DNA from: Fructobacillus evanidus
GTDB taxonomy: Bacteria > Bacillota > Bacilli > Lactobacillales > Lactobacillaceae
Length of the DNA: 57,780 nucleotides
Direction of reading: 5' to 3'
Assembly (NCBI RefSeq): GCF_963580165.1
Contig: NZ_CAUZLM010000009.1
Location: 1 to 57,780, forward strand
Shown here: positions 7,140 to 14,833 of the stretch, in pieces
How positions within the stretch are numbered: the first letter of the stretch is position 1
Layout of the letters: the number at the start of each line of letters is the position of its first letter
The notes under the pieces: model-generated
Told to the model about the DNA's origin: nothing
The model's database searches: none
Seen by the model: only the letters and a program-made list of their open reading frames with translations
Made by a program: the position numbers and the translations under genes

Positions 7140-8372
7140 TTAAGGCAACTTGTGTGCCATTGCCAAGCGTTCTGCTTGCTTCTTAATGTCCTTTAATGCC
7201 TTTTCATCGTCATGGTTGTGAATTGCTTCCACAATCAAACGGGCAACTTCAGCACTGTCGTTTTCATCGAAACCCCGAGTCGTGATGGCTGGTGTTCCGA
7301 TACGAATTCCAGAAGTAACAAATGGACTGAGTTGTTCGTTTGGCAAGGCCTCCTTGTTCGTCGTGATTGAGACACGGTCCAACAATTCTTGTGTTTCCTT
7401 ACCAGTCAAATCAGTCTTCGTCAAGTCCAAGTTGAAGAGGTGGTTATCAGTACCACCAGCAACAACACGGATGTCATCAGTCTTTCCAAAGACTGCTACC
7501 ATTGCTTGTGCGTTCTTGATGATTTGCTTTGCATAGTCCTTGAATTCTGGACGCAATGCTTCACCGAAGGCAACTGCCTTAGCAGCAATCACATGTTCCA
7601 AAGGTCCACCCTGTGAACCAGGGAAGATAGCTGAATTAATTTGCTTAGCGTACTTTTCTTGTGACAAGATAACCCCACCACGTGGGCCACGCAAAGTCTT
7701 GTGGGTTGTTGATGTTACAACATCAGCAATGCCAACTGGATTTTGGTGCAAACCAGCTGCAACCAAACCAGCAATGTGGGCCATATCAACCATCAAGTAA
7801 GCCCCAACTTCATCAGCGATTTCACGGAACTTCTTAAAGTCGATTGTTCGTGAATAGGCAGATGCACCAGCCACAATCATCTGTGGTTTAACTTCCTTGG
7901 CTTGTGCCATGATGGCATCATAGTCCAAAGTTTCAGTCTCTGGATCCAAACCGTAAGTTTCTGAATGGTAAACCTTACCAGAAAAACTTACCTTGGCTCC
8001 GTGAGTCAAGTGACCACCAGCATCCAAATCCATACCCAAAATTGTATCGCCTGGCTTCAAAAAGGCCATGTAGGCTGCTGCGTTTGCCTGTGAACCAGAA
8101 TGTGGCTGCACGTTGGCATATTCTGCACCAAACAATTCCTTCAAACGATCAATCGCAGCTTGTTCAACGATATCAACGTATTCCGTTCCACCATAGTAAC
8201 GCTTGTAGGGATATCCTTCTGCGTACTTGTTCGTCAATACCGAACCTTGGGCGGCACGAACGGCTTTTGAAGCAAAGTTTTCAGAAGCAATCAATTCGAT
8301 TGTCCGGTTTTGCCGGGCACCTTCTTGTTGAATGGCTGAAAAAATCAATGGGTCTTGGTCAGTAAAATTCAT
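7140..8372 (-). CDS. glyA: Serine hydroxymethyltransferase
   Basis: A 410-residue PLP enzyme interconverting serine plus THF with glycine plus 5,10-methylene-THF, the main one-carbon donor. The N-terminal IELIASENFAS, the central VDMAHIAGLVAAG and the cofactor lysine in STTHKTLRGPRGG (Lys225) are all intact. Length is standard. The start ATG has AGGAGA 9 nt upstream. It is transcribed alone from a TATAAT promoter and ends at a strong terminator. A 7-bp inverted repeat sits in its 5' leader. Confidence 0.96.
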   Translation of the reverse strand: MNFTDQDPLIFSAIQQEGARQNRTIELIASENFASKAVRAAQGSVLTNKYAEGYPYKRYYGGTEYVDIVEQAAIDRLKELFGAEYANVQPHSGSQANAAAYMAFLKPGDTILGMDLDAGGHLTHGAKVSFSGKVYHSETYGLDPETETLDYDAIMAQAKEVKPQMIVAGASAYSRTIDFKKFREIADEVGAYLMVDMAHIAGLVAAGLHQNPVGIADVVTSTTHKTLRGPRGGVILSQEKYAKQINSAIFPGSQGGPLEHVIAAKAVAFGEALRPEFKDYAKQIIKNAQAMVAVFGKTDDIRVVAGGTDNHLFNLDLTKTDLTGKETQELLDRVSITTNKEALPNEQLSPFVTSGIRIGTPAITTRGFDENDSAEVARLIVEAIHNHDDEKALKDIKKQAERLAMAHKLP

Positions 8373-8416
8373 GATTTAAGCTCTCCTGGGCATCTTCTTT
8401 CACTAAATCAAACAAC

Positions 8417-8478
8417 ATCAGCTAGCCAGTCAGCTGATTGACTAGTGTAAAGTCATTATAGCAAAGATTTATTGCGAT
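8417..8478 (-). promoter_or_regulatory. glyA promoter and leader dyad
   Basis: A consensus -10 TATAAT lies at 8455-8460 with a weak -35 (TAGACT-like) upstream. Between promoter and gene is the inverted repeat ATCAGCT-8 nt-AGCTGAT (8417-8438). It has no T run, so it is more likely an operator or 5'-stabilising hairpin than a terminator. Confidence 0.45.
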
Positions 8479-8502
8479 AGTCTAGCATAAGTACGACTTT
8501 TA

Positions 8503-9465
8503 TTAAAATTCGTGCAAGTAATTATTTAAATCGTTCGTGTTTAGATGATTTTCCAAACCAATCAAGAGCTTTAGTCGTGCCTTTTGGCCATTAACGGCCG
8601 AGGCGAAGATGGCTCCCGCCTTCTCAAGCTGCACGCCACCACCAAGGTAATCGTAAACCGGTTCGGCAATACCCTTAAAGGACCGCGAAACAATCACAAC
8701 AGGGATACCAACATCCAAGAGCTTCAAAACCCCCAAGGCAGCATCCTCACCCAAGTTTCCTGCTCCAAGCGCTTCAATCACGATGCCATCAATGCCTGAG
8801 TCGGCTAAAAGACTCAGAATGTGGCCATCCATCCCGGCATAAGCTTTCATAACCGGAATTCTTTTATTAACGGCTTTAATTGGATAAGTTTGCTTATCTG
8901 GCAGGTCATAAAAGAAGAGAATCTTGCGCTTATTGACCATACCCATCGCCCCTGAAATCGGTGAGGCAAAAGTAGCAACGTTCGTTGCATGTGTTTTCGT
9001 CACGAACCGGGCAGCATGAATTTCATCATTTAAAACAACCATGACACCCCGATTTTTTGACTGCTCGTCAATGGCCACGCGCAAGGCCGATTGGAAATTA
9101 TATAAACCATCGGAACCCAATTCGTTGGAGGAACGCATAGCACCGGTCATGACAATCGGAATTTCAAAGGAAAGTGTTCCATCCAAGAAGAATGAGGTCT
9201 CTTCCAATGTATCCGTCCCGTGCGTGATGACTACCCCGTCAAAATCTTGTTCCGCATCCTTGAGACGGTTATAGAGGGCCAACATATGGGTCGGGGTAAT
9301 ATGTTCAGATGGCAAATTAAAAATGTTTTCAGTCGTCAATTCCACTTCGGGTAAATCGAGGTGGGCATCATTTAATGGGTTTTGTGCACCCTGTTCAACA
9401 TCACCATCAACATCCTCGTGCATGGCAATCGTTCCACCAGTATGTAAAACTAAAATTCTTTTCAT
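8503..9465 (-). CDS. ansA: L-asparaginase
   Basis: A 320-residue enzyme hydrolysing asparagine to aspartate and ammonia. Both threonine active-site motifs are intact: VLHTGGTIAM (about residues 6-15) and VITHGTDTLEET (about 79-90). There is no signal peptide, so it is the cytosolic form. The C-terminal domain contains VIEALGAGN and VIVSRSFKG, as in type I/II asparaginases. The start ATG overlaps the recO stop codon (ATGA), with AAAGGGA upstream, so it is translationally coupled to recO. Linkage of asparaginase to recO is not functionally obvious. Confidence 0.93.
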   Translation of the reverse strand: MKRILVLHTGGTIAMHEDVDGDVEQGAQNPLNDAHLDLPEVELTTENIFNLPSEHITPTHMLALYNRLKDAEQDFDGVVITHGTDTLEETSFFLDGTLSFEIPIVMTGAMRSSNELGSDGLYNFQSALRVAIDEQSKNRGVMVVLNDEIHAARFVTKTHATNVATFASPISGAMGMVNKRKILFFYDLPDKQTYPIKAVNKRIPVMKAYAGMDGHILSLLADSGIDGIVIEALGAGNLGEDAALGVLKLLDVGIPVVIVSRSFKGIAEPVYDYLGGGVQLEKAGAIFASAVNGQKARLKLLIGLENHLNTNDLNNYLHEF

Positions 9466-10247
9466 GGCTTTCCCTTTCGCGCCTTAATGGTCAGCTGCCC
9501 TTCAAAAGCAGCCATTTTTTGAATAAAGACCTTTTCCTTTGGCTTCAACCCGACTTCTCGGTCATAAAGATAATCAATCACCCGTTGAATGCCGCGCTTG
9601 GTCATTAAAGATAAGGTTACCTTAGCAATCTTATTCATGTCAATTGCTGAAAATTGCCGTAAATAATAGACAACTTTCTGGTCCAAGTTTAAACGTTGGT
9701 CATCAAGGTCAAAATGTGACCGTTCAATGATGCCGTTGTATTTTTCAGAATAGTCAAAGACTCCCGTTACTGCTCCGGAAATCGGATCAGCCTGCCAGTT
9801 TGGCGCCACACCAAAAGCGGGCAACAGCTGTAATTCAAAAATATTGGTAATAACTTGGGGGTCTACCTGTTCATTGAGTTTTTCAAAACCAATCAGCGTT
9901 TTTTCATACCACTCCGGTTCTGATTTCCCTTCTTCGAAGGCTAAATCCAGGAGCTTTACAATTAACGCTGCATAGGCACTCACATTGATGTCCCCAACCA
10001 CATTTTTATAAGGATGACTATCCTGAACGTCATTAATGAAACCCAATCCCGTATTATTTTTTGGATAAGCGCCATCGAAAATTGCCCAGGAATAAGCCTG
10101 GCAGGCAAAACCAACTTTTGACTTTGCCTTCTTGGCCCCACGAGCCATCAAAGTCATTATTCCCTGTTCCTTCGTAAAAACTCGAACCAGCAGATCATTA
10201 TCTCGGTAAGGCCGTGTATACAAGACGAGACCTTCAATCAATGCCAT
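9462..10247 (-). CDS. recO: DNA repair protein RecO
   Basis: A 261-residue recombination mediator that helps load RecA on SSB-coated DNA. The N-terminal OB domain starts EGLVLYTRPYRDNDLLVRVFTKEQGIMTLMARGAKK, as in the family; the rest is the helical RecO C-terminal domain. The start is ATG at 10247 with AAAGGAGG 6 nt upstream; an upstream alternative lies ahead of that site. It follows era after a terminator and couples to ansA through a 4-bp overlap. Proximity to era is common in Firmicutes. Confidence 0.9.
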   Translation of the reverse strand: MALIEGLVLYTRPYRDNDLLVRVFTKEQGIMTLMARGAKKAKSKVGFACQAYSWAIFDGAYPKNNTGLGFINDVQDSHPYKNVVGDINVSAYAALIVKLLDLAFEEGKSEPEWYEKTLIGFEKLNEQVDPQVITNIFELQLLPAFGVAPNWQADPISGAVTGVFDYSEKYNGIIERSHFDLDDQRLNLDQKVVYYLRQFSAIDMNKIAKVTLSLMTKRGIQRVIDYLYDREVGLKPKEKVFIQKMAAFEGQLTIKARKGKP

Positions 10248-10265
10248 CACGGCCCTCCTTTCCAT

Positions 10266-10294
10266 AAAAAAACAACCATCAAGCTGATGGTTGT
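10266..10294 (-). terminator. Terminator between era and recO
   Basis: A perfect 10-bp stem ACAACCATCA/TGATGGTTGT with a 3-nt loop and a T7 tail on the minus strand. It lies 30 bp past era and just before the recO ribosome-binding site, so recO needs readthrough or its own promoter. Confidence 0.88.
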
Positions 10295-10324
10295 CTGCTC
10301 AGCTATTGTGGCTGGTAAAGCGGT

Positions 10325-11236
10325 TTAAAAATCATCCTTACGGTAGCCAAAGCTTTGCAAAGCCTGTGGTCGATCACGCCAACGTTCCTCGACCTTAACC
10401 CAGGTTTCCAAAAAGACCTTAGAACCAAGCAGGCGCTCAATATCTTTCCGTGCTCGTGTACCAATTTCTTTAATCATTCGGCCTTGCTTACCAATCACAA
10501 TGTTCTTTTGACTGGCACGCTCGACGATAATTGAAGCCTGGATGCTAACCAAACCGTCATCATCAGAGGAGATTTTATCAATCACGACCGCCACGGAATG
10601 TGGGACTTCTTGCTTAGTTAATTGCAAAACCTTTTCACGAATTAATTCGGAAATAACGAAACGTTCCGGGTGATCCGTCAACTGATCTGAATCGAAGTAC
10701 TGTGGTCCTTCATCCAAATCACCGATAACCGTTTCCAACAACTCGGGGACGTTGTCACCCTCTGTTGCCGAAATTGGGAAGATTTCCTTCCAGGCTGGTG
10801 CATCCTCTTGGTAAGACTGGATGACCTCGAACAGTTCTTCCTTAGGCAACAAATCCACTTTATTGACCAGCAAATAAATTGGTGTCTTCGTTACTTCCTT
10901 CAAACGGTCGATGATATAGTTATCACCCCCGCCACGCTTTTGACTTGCGTCAACGACGAACCAGATAGCATCAGCCTCATGCAAAGCTGAAAAAGCTGAT
11001 TTGACCATATAGTCGCCCAAAGAATTTTGAGGCTTATGAACACCCGGTGTATCGATAAAGACCACCTGGGCCTCATTAGTTGTATAAATACCTTGGATCT
11101 TATTTCGGGTAGTCTGCGCCTTATTCGACATGATGGCAATTTTTTCACCAACAATGCGATTCAATAAAGTCGACTTTCCAACGTTTGGTCGACCAATAAT
11201 GGCAACGAAACCTGATTTAAATCCTGGATTTGTCAT
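10325..11236 (-). CDS. era: GTPase Era
   Basis: A 303-residue essential GTPase that binds 16S rRNA and acts in 30S maturation. The G domain has G1 GRPNVGKS (about residues 15-22), G3 DTPGVH and G4 NKVD. The C-terminal KH RNA-binding domain contains the GKQGRMIKEIGTRARKDIE motif (about 242-260). It follows dgkA by 8 bp in the phoH-ybeY-dgkA-era operon, a classic Firmicutes arrangement, and ends before a strong terminator. Confidence 0.97.
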   Translation of the reverse strand: MTNPGFKSGFVAIIGRPNVGKSTLLNRIVGEKIAIMSNKAQTTRNKIQGIYTTNEAQVVFIDTPGVHKPQNSLGDYMVKSAFSALHEADAIWFVVDASQKRGGGDNYIIDRLKEVTKTPIYLLVNKVDLLPKEELFEVIQSYQEDAPAWKEIFPISATEGDNVPELLETVIGDLDEGPQYFDSDQLTDHPERFVISELIREKVLQLTKQEVPHSVAVVIDKISSDDDGLVSIQASIIVERASQKNIVIGKQGRMIKEIGTRARKDIERLLGSKVFLETWVKVEERWRDRPQALQSFGYRKDDF

Positions 11237-11244
11237 AAAATAAG

Positions 11245-11766
11245 TTATCCTTTCAAACGGTGGACGAAACGAGAGAAATTCGTTTCAATCCCAAAGTAAT
11301 GCCAGATGTGTGGCTGGAAAATCAGAGCTAAGATAATCAACTCAGCACCAACAGCGACTAAAACCATTCCGGCCGAAACATCCTTCACCAGACCGGCTAA
11401 TGGATGGTACTTGCGTTCAACCACCAGGTCTACGACGGCTTCCACCACTGTATTTAAGAACTCGCCATAAACAGCCAAAAAGACCGCAATCACGACCCAC
11501 AGCCATTCAGACCGGTTAAGACCTAAGTAAAGGCCAAGCACCAGAATAAAGAATGCGAAGCTTAAATGGAAACGCATATTCCGCTCGCGAATCACCACCA
11601 AGAAAATCCCTTTCAATGCATGGTACATTGAAATCAAAAAATTCTTGTTCCGCCCTGATGGCGCCTTGGGATTGGTTTGTTCCGCCAACTCTTCCACAGC
11701 AGACTTAGGGTGAAAATCAGCCTCTTCAATCTGACCGTGGTTGTTATCGCGTAAGTCCGTAGTCAT
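11245..11766 (-). CDS. dgkA: Diacylglycerol/undecaprenol kinase family protein
   Basis: A 173-residue membrane protein. In Gram-positives this family mainly phosphorylates undecaprenol for cell-wall lipid carrier recycling. Three transmembrane helices are visible (about residues 68-83, 86-105 and 130-155). The catalytic signature GEFLNTVVEAVVDL lies at about 100-113 and YHPLAGLVKDVSAG follows. The first 45 residues are hydrophilic and exceed the usual N-terminus. The start ATG has GAGG 10 nt upstream and overlaps ybeY by 23 bp. It is co-transcribed with ybeY upstream and era downstream. Confidence 0.92.
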   Translation of the reverse strand: MTTDLRDNNHGQIEEADFHPKSAVEELAEQTNPKAPSGRNKNFLISMYHALKGIFLVVIRERNMRFHLSFAFFILVLGLYLGLNRSEWLWVVIAVFLAVYGEFLNTVVEAVVDLVVERKYHPLAGLVKDVSAGMVLVAVGAELIILALIFQPHIWHYFGIETNFSRFVHRLKG

Positions 11767-12226
11767 CTAAAATCTTCCTCTGCAAGTCAAACATCTCTTT
11801 TTCTTCGGCATCACCAAGCATGTGGTCATAACCGTTTAAGTGCAAGAAACCATGAACAACTAGAAAGCCAAGCTCACGTTCAAAGGAGTGACCAAGGTAT
11901 TCCGCCTGGCTCTCGATAATATCAACGGAGACCAAAATATCCCCAATATTTTTAGCAATATCTTCGGACATTTCTTCATCAAGAAGAACAGGGCTATCAT
12001 CGCCATCCTCTTCAATGGCAAAAGAAATGACATCCGTTGGCTTGTCTTTACCGCGATAATCGCGATTATAAGCCTGAATGGCATCATTATTCATAAAGGT
12101 CACTGACATCTCAGTGTTGTCTGGTAATTCTAGATAGGCACCAGCATAATTTAAAACAGATTTGACGAGGTCTTGGTGAAACTGTGTCACACCGTCTTTC
12201 GTCTGATCAATTAATGCTAAATCCAT
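11744..12226 (-). CDS. ybeY: Endoribonuclease YbeY (rRNA maturation)
   Basis: A 160-residue zinc-dependent RNase for 16S rRNA 3'-end processing and 70S quality control. The zinc motif HGFLHLNGYDH (about residues 127-137) is complete, with the preceding GDILVSVDIIESQAEYLGHS and RELGFLVV segments. The start ATG shares its last base with the TAA stop of phoH (TAATG), indicating coupled translation. It is in the phoH-ybeY-dgkA-era operon. Confidence 0.96.
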   Translation of the reverse strand: MDLALIDQTKDGVTQFHQDLVKSVLNYAGAYLELPDNTEMSVTFMNNDAIQAYNRDYRGKDKPTDVISFAIEEDGDDSPVLLDEEMSEDIAKNIGDILVSVDIIESQAEYLGHSFERELGFLVVHGFLHLNGYDHMLGDAEEKEMFDLQRKILDDYGLTR

Positions 12227-13227
12227 TAGTTATTGGCTTCTTTCTGTGCGTTTTTTAATTCAGCTAGTCGAGCATCCGCATCTTCATAGGCGGAAACAAT
12301 CAGACCAACGACGGGGTGGCGAACGACATCACCACTCTCAAAGTTAATAAAGGCAATGCGGTTGACATCGCGGAGAATCCGGCGAGCAGCCACCAGCCCA
12401 GACCGAACACCATGTGGTAAATCAATCTGGGATGGGTCCCCATTGACGACCATCTTAGAGCCGAATCCCAAACGCGTCAAAATCATCTTCATTTGAGCGT
12501 TTGTCGTATTCTGAGCCTCATCGACAATGATAAAGGCATCATCAAGGGTTCGACCACGCATATAGGCGAGTGGTGCAATTTCTAGGACACCCCGTTCAAT
12601 AAGACGAGCAACATGGTCTGCTCCGACTAAAGAATTCATGGCATCGTAAATGGGCCGCATATAGGGGTCAACCTTTTCCTTTAAATCACCCGGTAAGAAC
12701 CCAAGTGATTCACCAGCCTCGACTGCAGGGCGAGTAATCACAATCCGCTCGACGTCACCCTTCTTTAAGGCTGAGATGGCCATGGCGACGGCTAGGAAAG
12801 TTTTTCCAGTTCCAGCGGGGCCGATTCCAAAGGTTAAATCATTCTTACGAATCGCCTGGACATATTGACGCTGACCATAATTTTTAACACGGACTGCCCG
12901 GCCCTTATTATCGCGGATAATACTTTCACTATACAAATCTGAAAAGTAATCCAATGTTCCGCGTTTTGCCATTGTCATCGCAGAGATAACGTCAGCAGGA
13001 CCGACGGAAATTTGTTTCTTAATCAATTGTGTCAGTGCTTCCAAAACGGCGAGCGCCAAAGAAGCTTGGTTCGAATCGCCTTGGACAGCTACCTGATTGC
13101 CACGAACGAGCATTTTAACGGCCAAGCCCTCTTCCATTAAAACCAGAAGTTGATCCTTTGGCCCCGTTAATTTGGTCTGCTGTTCAATGTTCTCAAAAGT
13201 GAATAGTTTCTCTGTTTGCGTTGTCAA
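12226..13227 (-). CDS. phoH: PhoH-like ATPase
   Basis: A 333-residue cytosolic P-loop ATPase (YbeZ/PhoH family) that works with YbeY in RNA metabolism. The Walker A motif is GPAGTGKT (about residues 137-144) and Walker B is FIIVDEAQN (about 233-241), with ITRPAVEAGESLGFLPGD between. The start appears to be TTG at 13227, with GAGGTG about 10 nt upstream; no in-frame ATG fits near the conserved N-terminus. First gene of the ybeY-dgkA-era operon. Confidence 0.93.
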   Translation of the reverse strand: MTTQTEKLFTFENIEQQTKLTGPKDQLLVLMEEGLAVKMLVRGNQVAVQGDSNQASLALAVLEALTQLIKKQISVGPADVISAMTMAKRGTLDYFSDLYSESIIRDNKGRAVRVKNYGQRQYVQAIRKNDLTFGIGPAGTGKTFLAVAMAISALKKGDVERIVITRPAVEAGESLGFLPGDLKEKVDPYMRPIYDAMNSLVGADHVARLIERGVLEIAPLAYMRGRTLDDAFIIVDEAQNTTNAQMKMILTRLGFGSKMVVNGDPSQIDLPHGVRSGLVAARRILRDVNRIAFINFESGDVVRHPVVGLIVSAYEDADARLAELKNAQKEANN

Positions 13228-13280
13228 AAATCCCGCACCTCATTTAGTTGAACTTACCTTATTTTAACACAACTTAGAAC

Positions 13281-13308
13281 AAAAAAAGCCCGACAAAATC
13301 GGACTTTT
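13281..13308 (-). terminator. Terminator after pyk
   Basis: An AAGTCCGA/TCGGGCTT stem, closed with a G-U type pair, followed by T7 on the minus strand, 12 bp past the pyk stop. Confidence 0.85.
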
Positions 13309-13319
13309 CAAGTAAATCA

Positions 13320-14738
13320 TTAGATTGTTTCAACAGAAACGTTGTTAGCTGACTTTGCCATGTCGATTGGGGCAACAGTCACAACAACAATCTTGTCACC
13401 AGCAGCTGCCAAACCTTGAGCTTGAGCAACTTCCTTGGCCTTGGCAACCAAGTCATCAACAGACTTTGGTGTGTCAGCCAAGATAGGCAAGATTCCGTTG
13501 TTCAAAGTCAATCCACGTTGCACGCGTTCTGACTTTGTCAAAGCAATTGTCATTGCAGTAGGACGGTGCTTTGAAACCATACGTGCGGCGTAACCAGTTT
13601 CAGTCAAGACAACAACGGCCTTAGCTTCAACTGAATCTGACAAGCGAGCTGCTGCTGAGGCAACTGATTCAACATCATCATCACCGTAGAAAGTATCAGC
13701 ATGACGGCTGTACAATGACAAAGCTGATTCAGCCTTTTCATCAAGAGCGGCCATCATAGCAACAGCTTCAACTGGGTAGTCACCGTTAGCTGATTCACCA
13801 GAAAGCATTGTTGCATCAGTACCATCAAAGACAGCGTTGGCAACATCAGAAGCTTCGGCACGTGTAGGACGTGGGTTTTCTTCCATTGAGTCAAGCATTT
13901 GAGTAGCAGTGATAACTGGCAATCCCAAAACGTTCATCTTGTCGATCATTTCCTTTTGGATCAAAGGCACGTTTTCGGCAGGGATTTCAACACCCATGTC
14001 GCCACGTGGAACCATCAAACCATCAGAAACTTCCAAGATAGCATCCAAGTTGTCGATACCTTCTTGTGATTCGATCTTAGGGATGATTTGAACGTGTTCC
14101 ATGTTCTTTTCCTTCAACAAGGCACGGATATCCAAAACATCTTCAGGCTTACGAACGAATGAAGCAGCAATATAGTTGATTTCGTGGTCCAAACCGAAAC
14201 GAATGTCATCAGCATCCTTTTCAGTGATACCAGGCAAGTTGATTGAAACACCAGGGGCGTTAACTCCCTTACGTGATCCCAACAAACCGTTGTTTTCAGC
14301 CTTAACAACCAATTCCTTGTTTGCTTCATCCTTTTCAGTGATAGTAGTAGCTAACAAACCATCATCAAAGAGCACTTGTCCGCCAACCTTAACGTCGTCA
14401 AACAATCCAGGATAAGTAACTGCAATCTTTTCCTTTGTTCCTTCGATGCTGTCGTCCATTGAGATACGGAATACATCGCCAGTTGAGAATTGAATCTTAC
14501 CGTCAGCTTGCTTAGTAGTACGGATTTCCGCACCCTTTGTATCAAGCAAACGACCAACAGTCTTACCAGTAATCTTTTCGGCTTCTGCAACTGCTTGCAT
14601 ACGGCCCAAATGTTCTTCGTGATCACCGTGTGAGAAGTTGAAACGGAATACGTTAGCACCTGCTTCAATTAACTTCACAATTGTGTCTACATCAGTTGAT
14701 GATGGACCAAGTGTTGAGACGATCTTCGTCTTTTTCAT
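13320..14738 (-). CDS. pyk: Pyruvate kinase
   Basis: A 472-residue enzyme making pyruvate and ATP from PEP and ADP. Start motif KTKIVSTLGPSS, substrate loop FRFNFSHGDHEEH, metal and catalytic site MVPRGDMGVEIP and ITATQMLDSM are all present. The protein ends after the C-terminal allosteric domain, without the PEP-utiliser domain found in bacilli. The start is ATG at 14738 with AAAGGAG 10 nt upstream; a longer upstream frame has no ribosome site and overlaps the promoter region. It follows dnaE directly, with its own promoter; the pfkA gene usual at this locus in homofermenters is missing. Confidence 0.96.
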   Translation of the reverse strand: MKKTKIVSTLGPSSTDVDTIVKLIEAGANVFRFNFSHGDHEEHLGRMQAVAEAEKITGKTVGRLLDTKGAEIRTTKQADGKIQFSTGDVFRISMDDSIEGTKEKIAVTYPGLFDDVKVGGQVLFDDGLLATTITEKDEANKELVVKAENNGLLGSRKGVNAPGVSINLPGITEKDADDIRFGLDHEINYIAASFVRKPEDVLDIRALLKEKNMEHVQIIPKIESQEGIDNLDAILEVSDGLMVPRGDMGVEIPAENVPLIQKEMIDKMNVLGLPVITATQMLDSMEENPRPTRAEASDVANAVFDGTDATMLSGESANGDYPVEAVAMMAALDEKAESALSLYSRHADTFYGDDDVESVASAAARLSDSVEAKAVVVLTETGYAARMVSKHRPTAMTIALTKSERVQRGLTLNNGILPILADTPKSVDDLVAKAKEVAQAQGLAAAGDKIVVVTVAPIDMAKSANNVSVETI

Positions 14739-14795
14739 GGGTAAATAGCTCCTTTGATATCTTGGTGAGTTGCCTACAAACAACTTCCTTTTCAT

Positions 14796-14825
14796 ATTGT
14801 AATACACTCTATAACCAATTCACAA
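14796..14825 (-). promoter_or_regulatory. pyk promoter
   Basis: TTGTGA (14820-14825), an 18-bp spacer and TACAAT (14796-14801), in the gap between the dnaE stop and pyk. It allows pyk to be expressed independently of dnaE. Confidence 0.55.
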
Positions 14826-14833
14826 GACACAAT

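Noticed and set aside
8417..8438. glyA leader dyad as a PurR box or riboswitch
   Set aside because: No CCGAA core and too short and simple for any riboswitch class I know.
13067..13076. GGTTCGAATC, resembling a tRNA T-arm
   Set aside because: It lies within the phoH coding sequence, and no matching acceptor, D or anticodon arms surround it.
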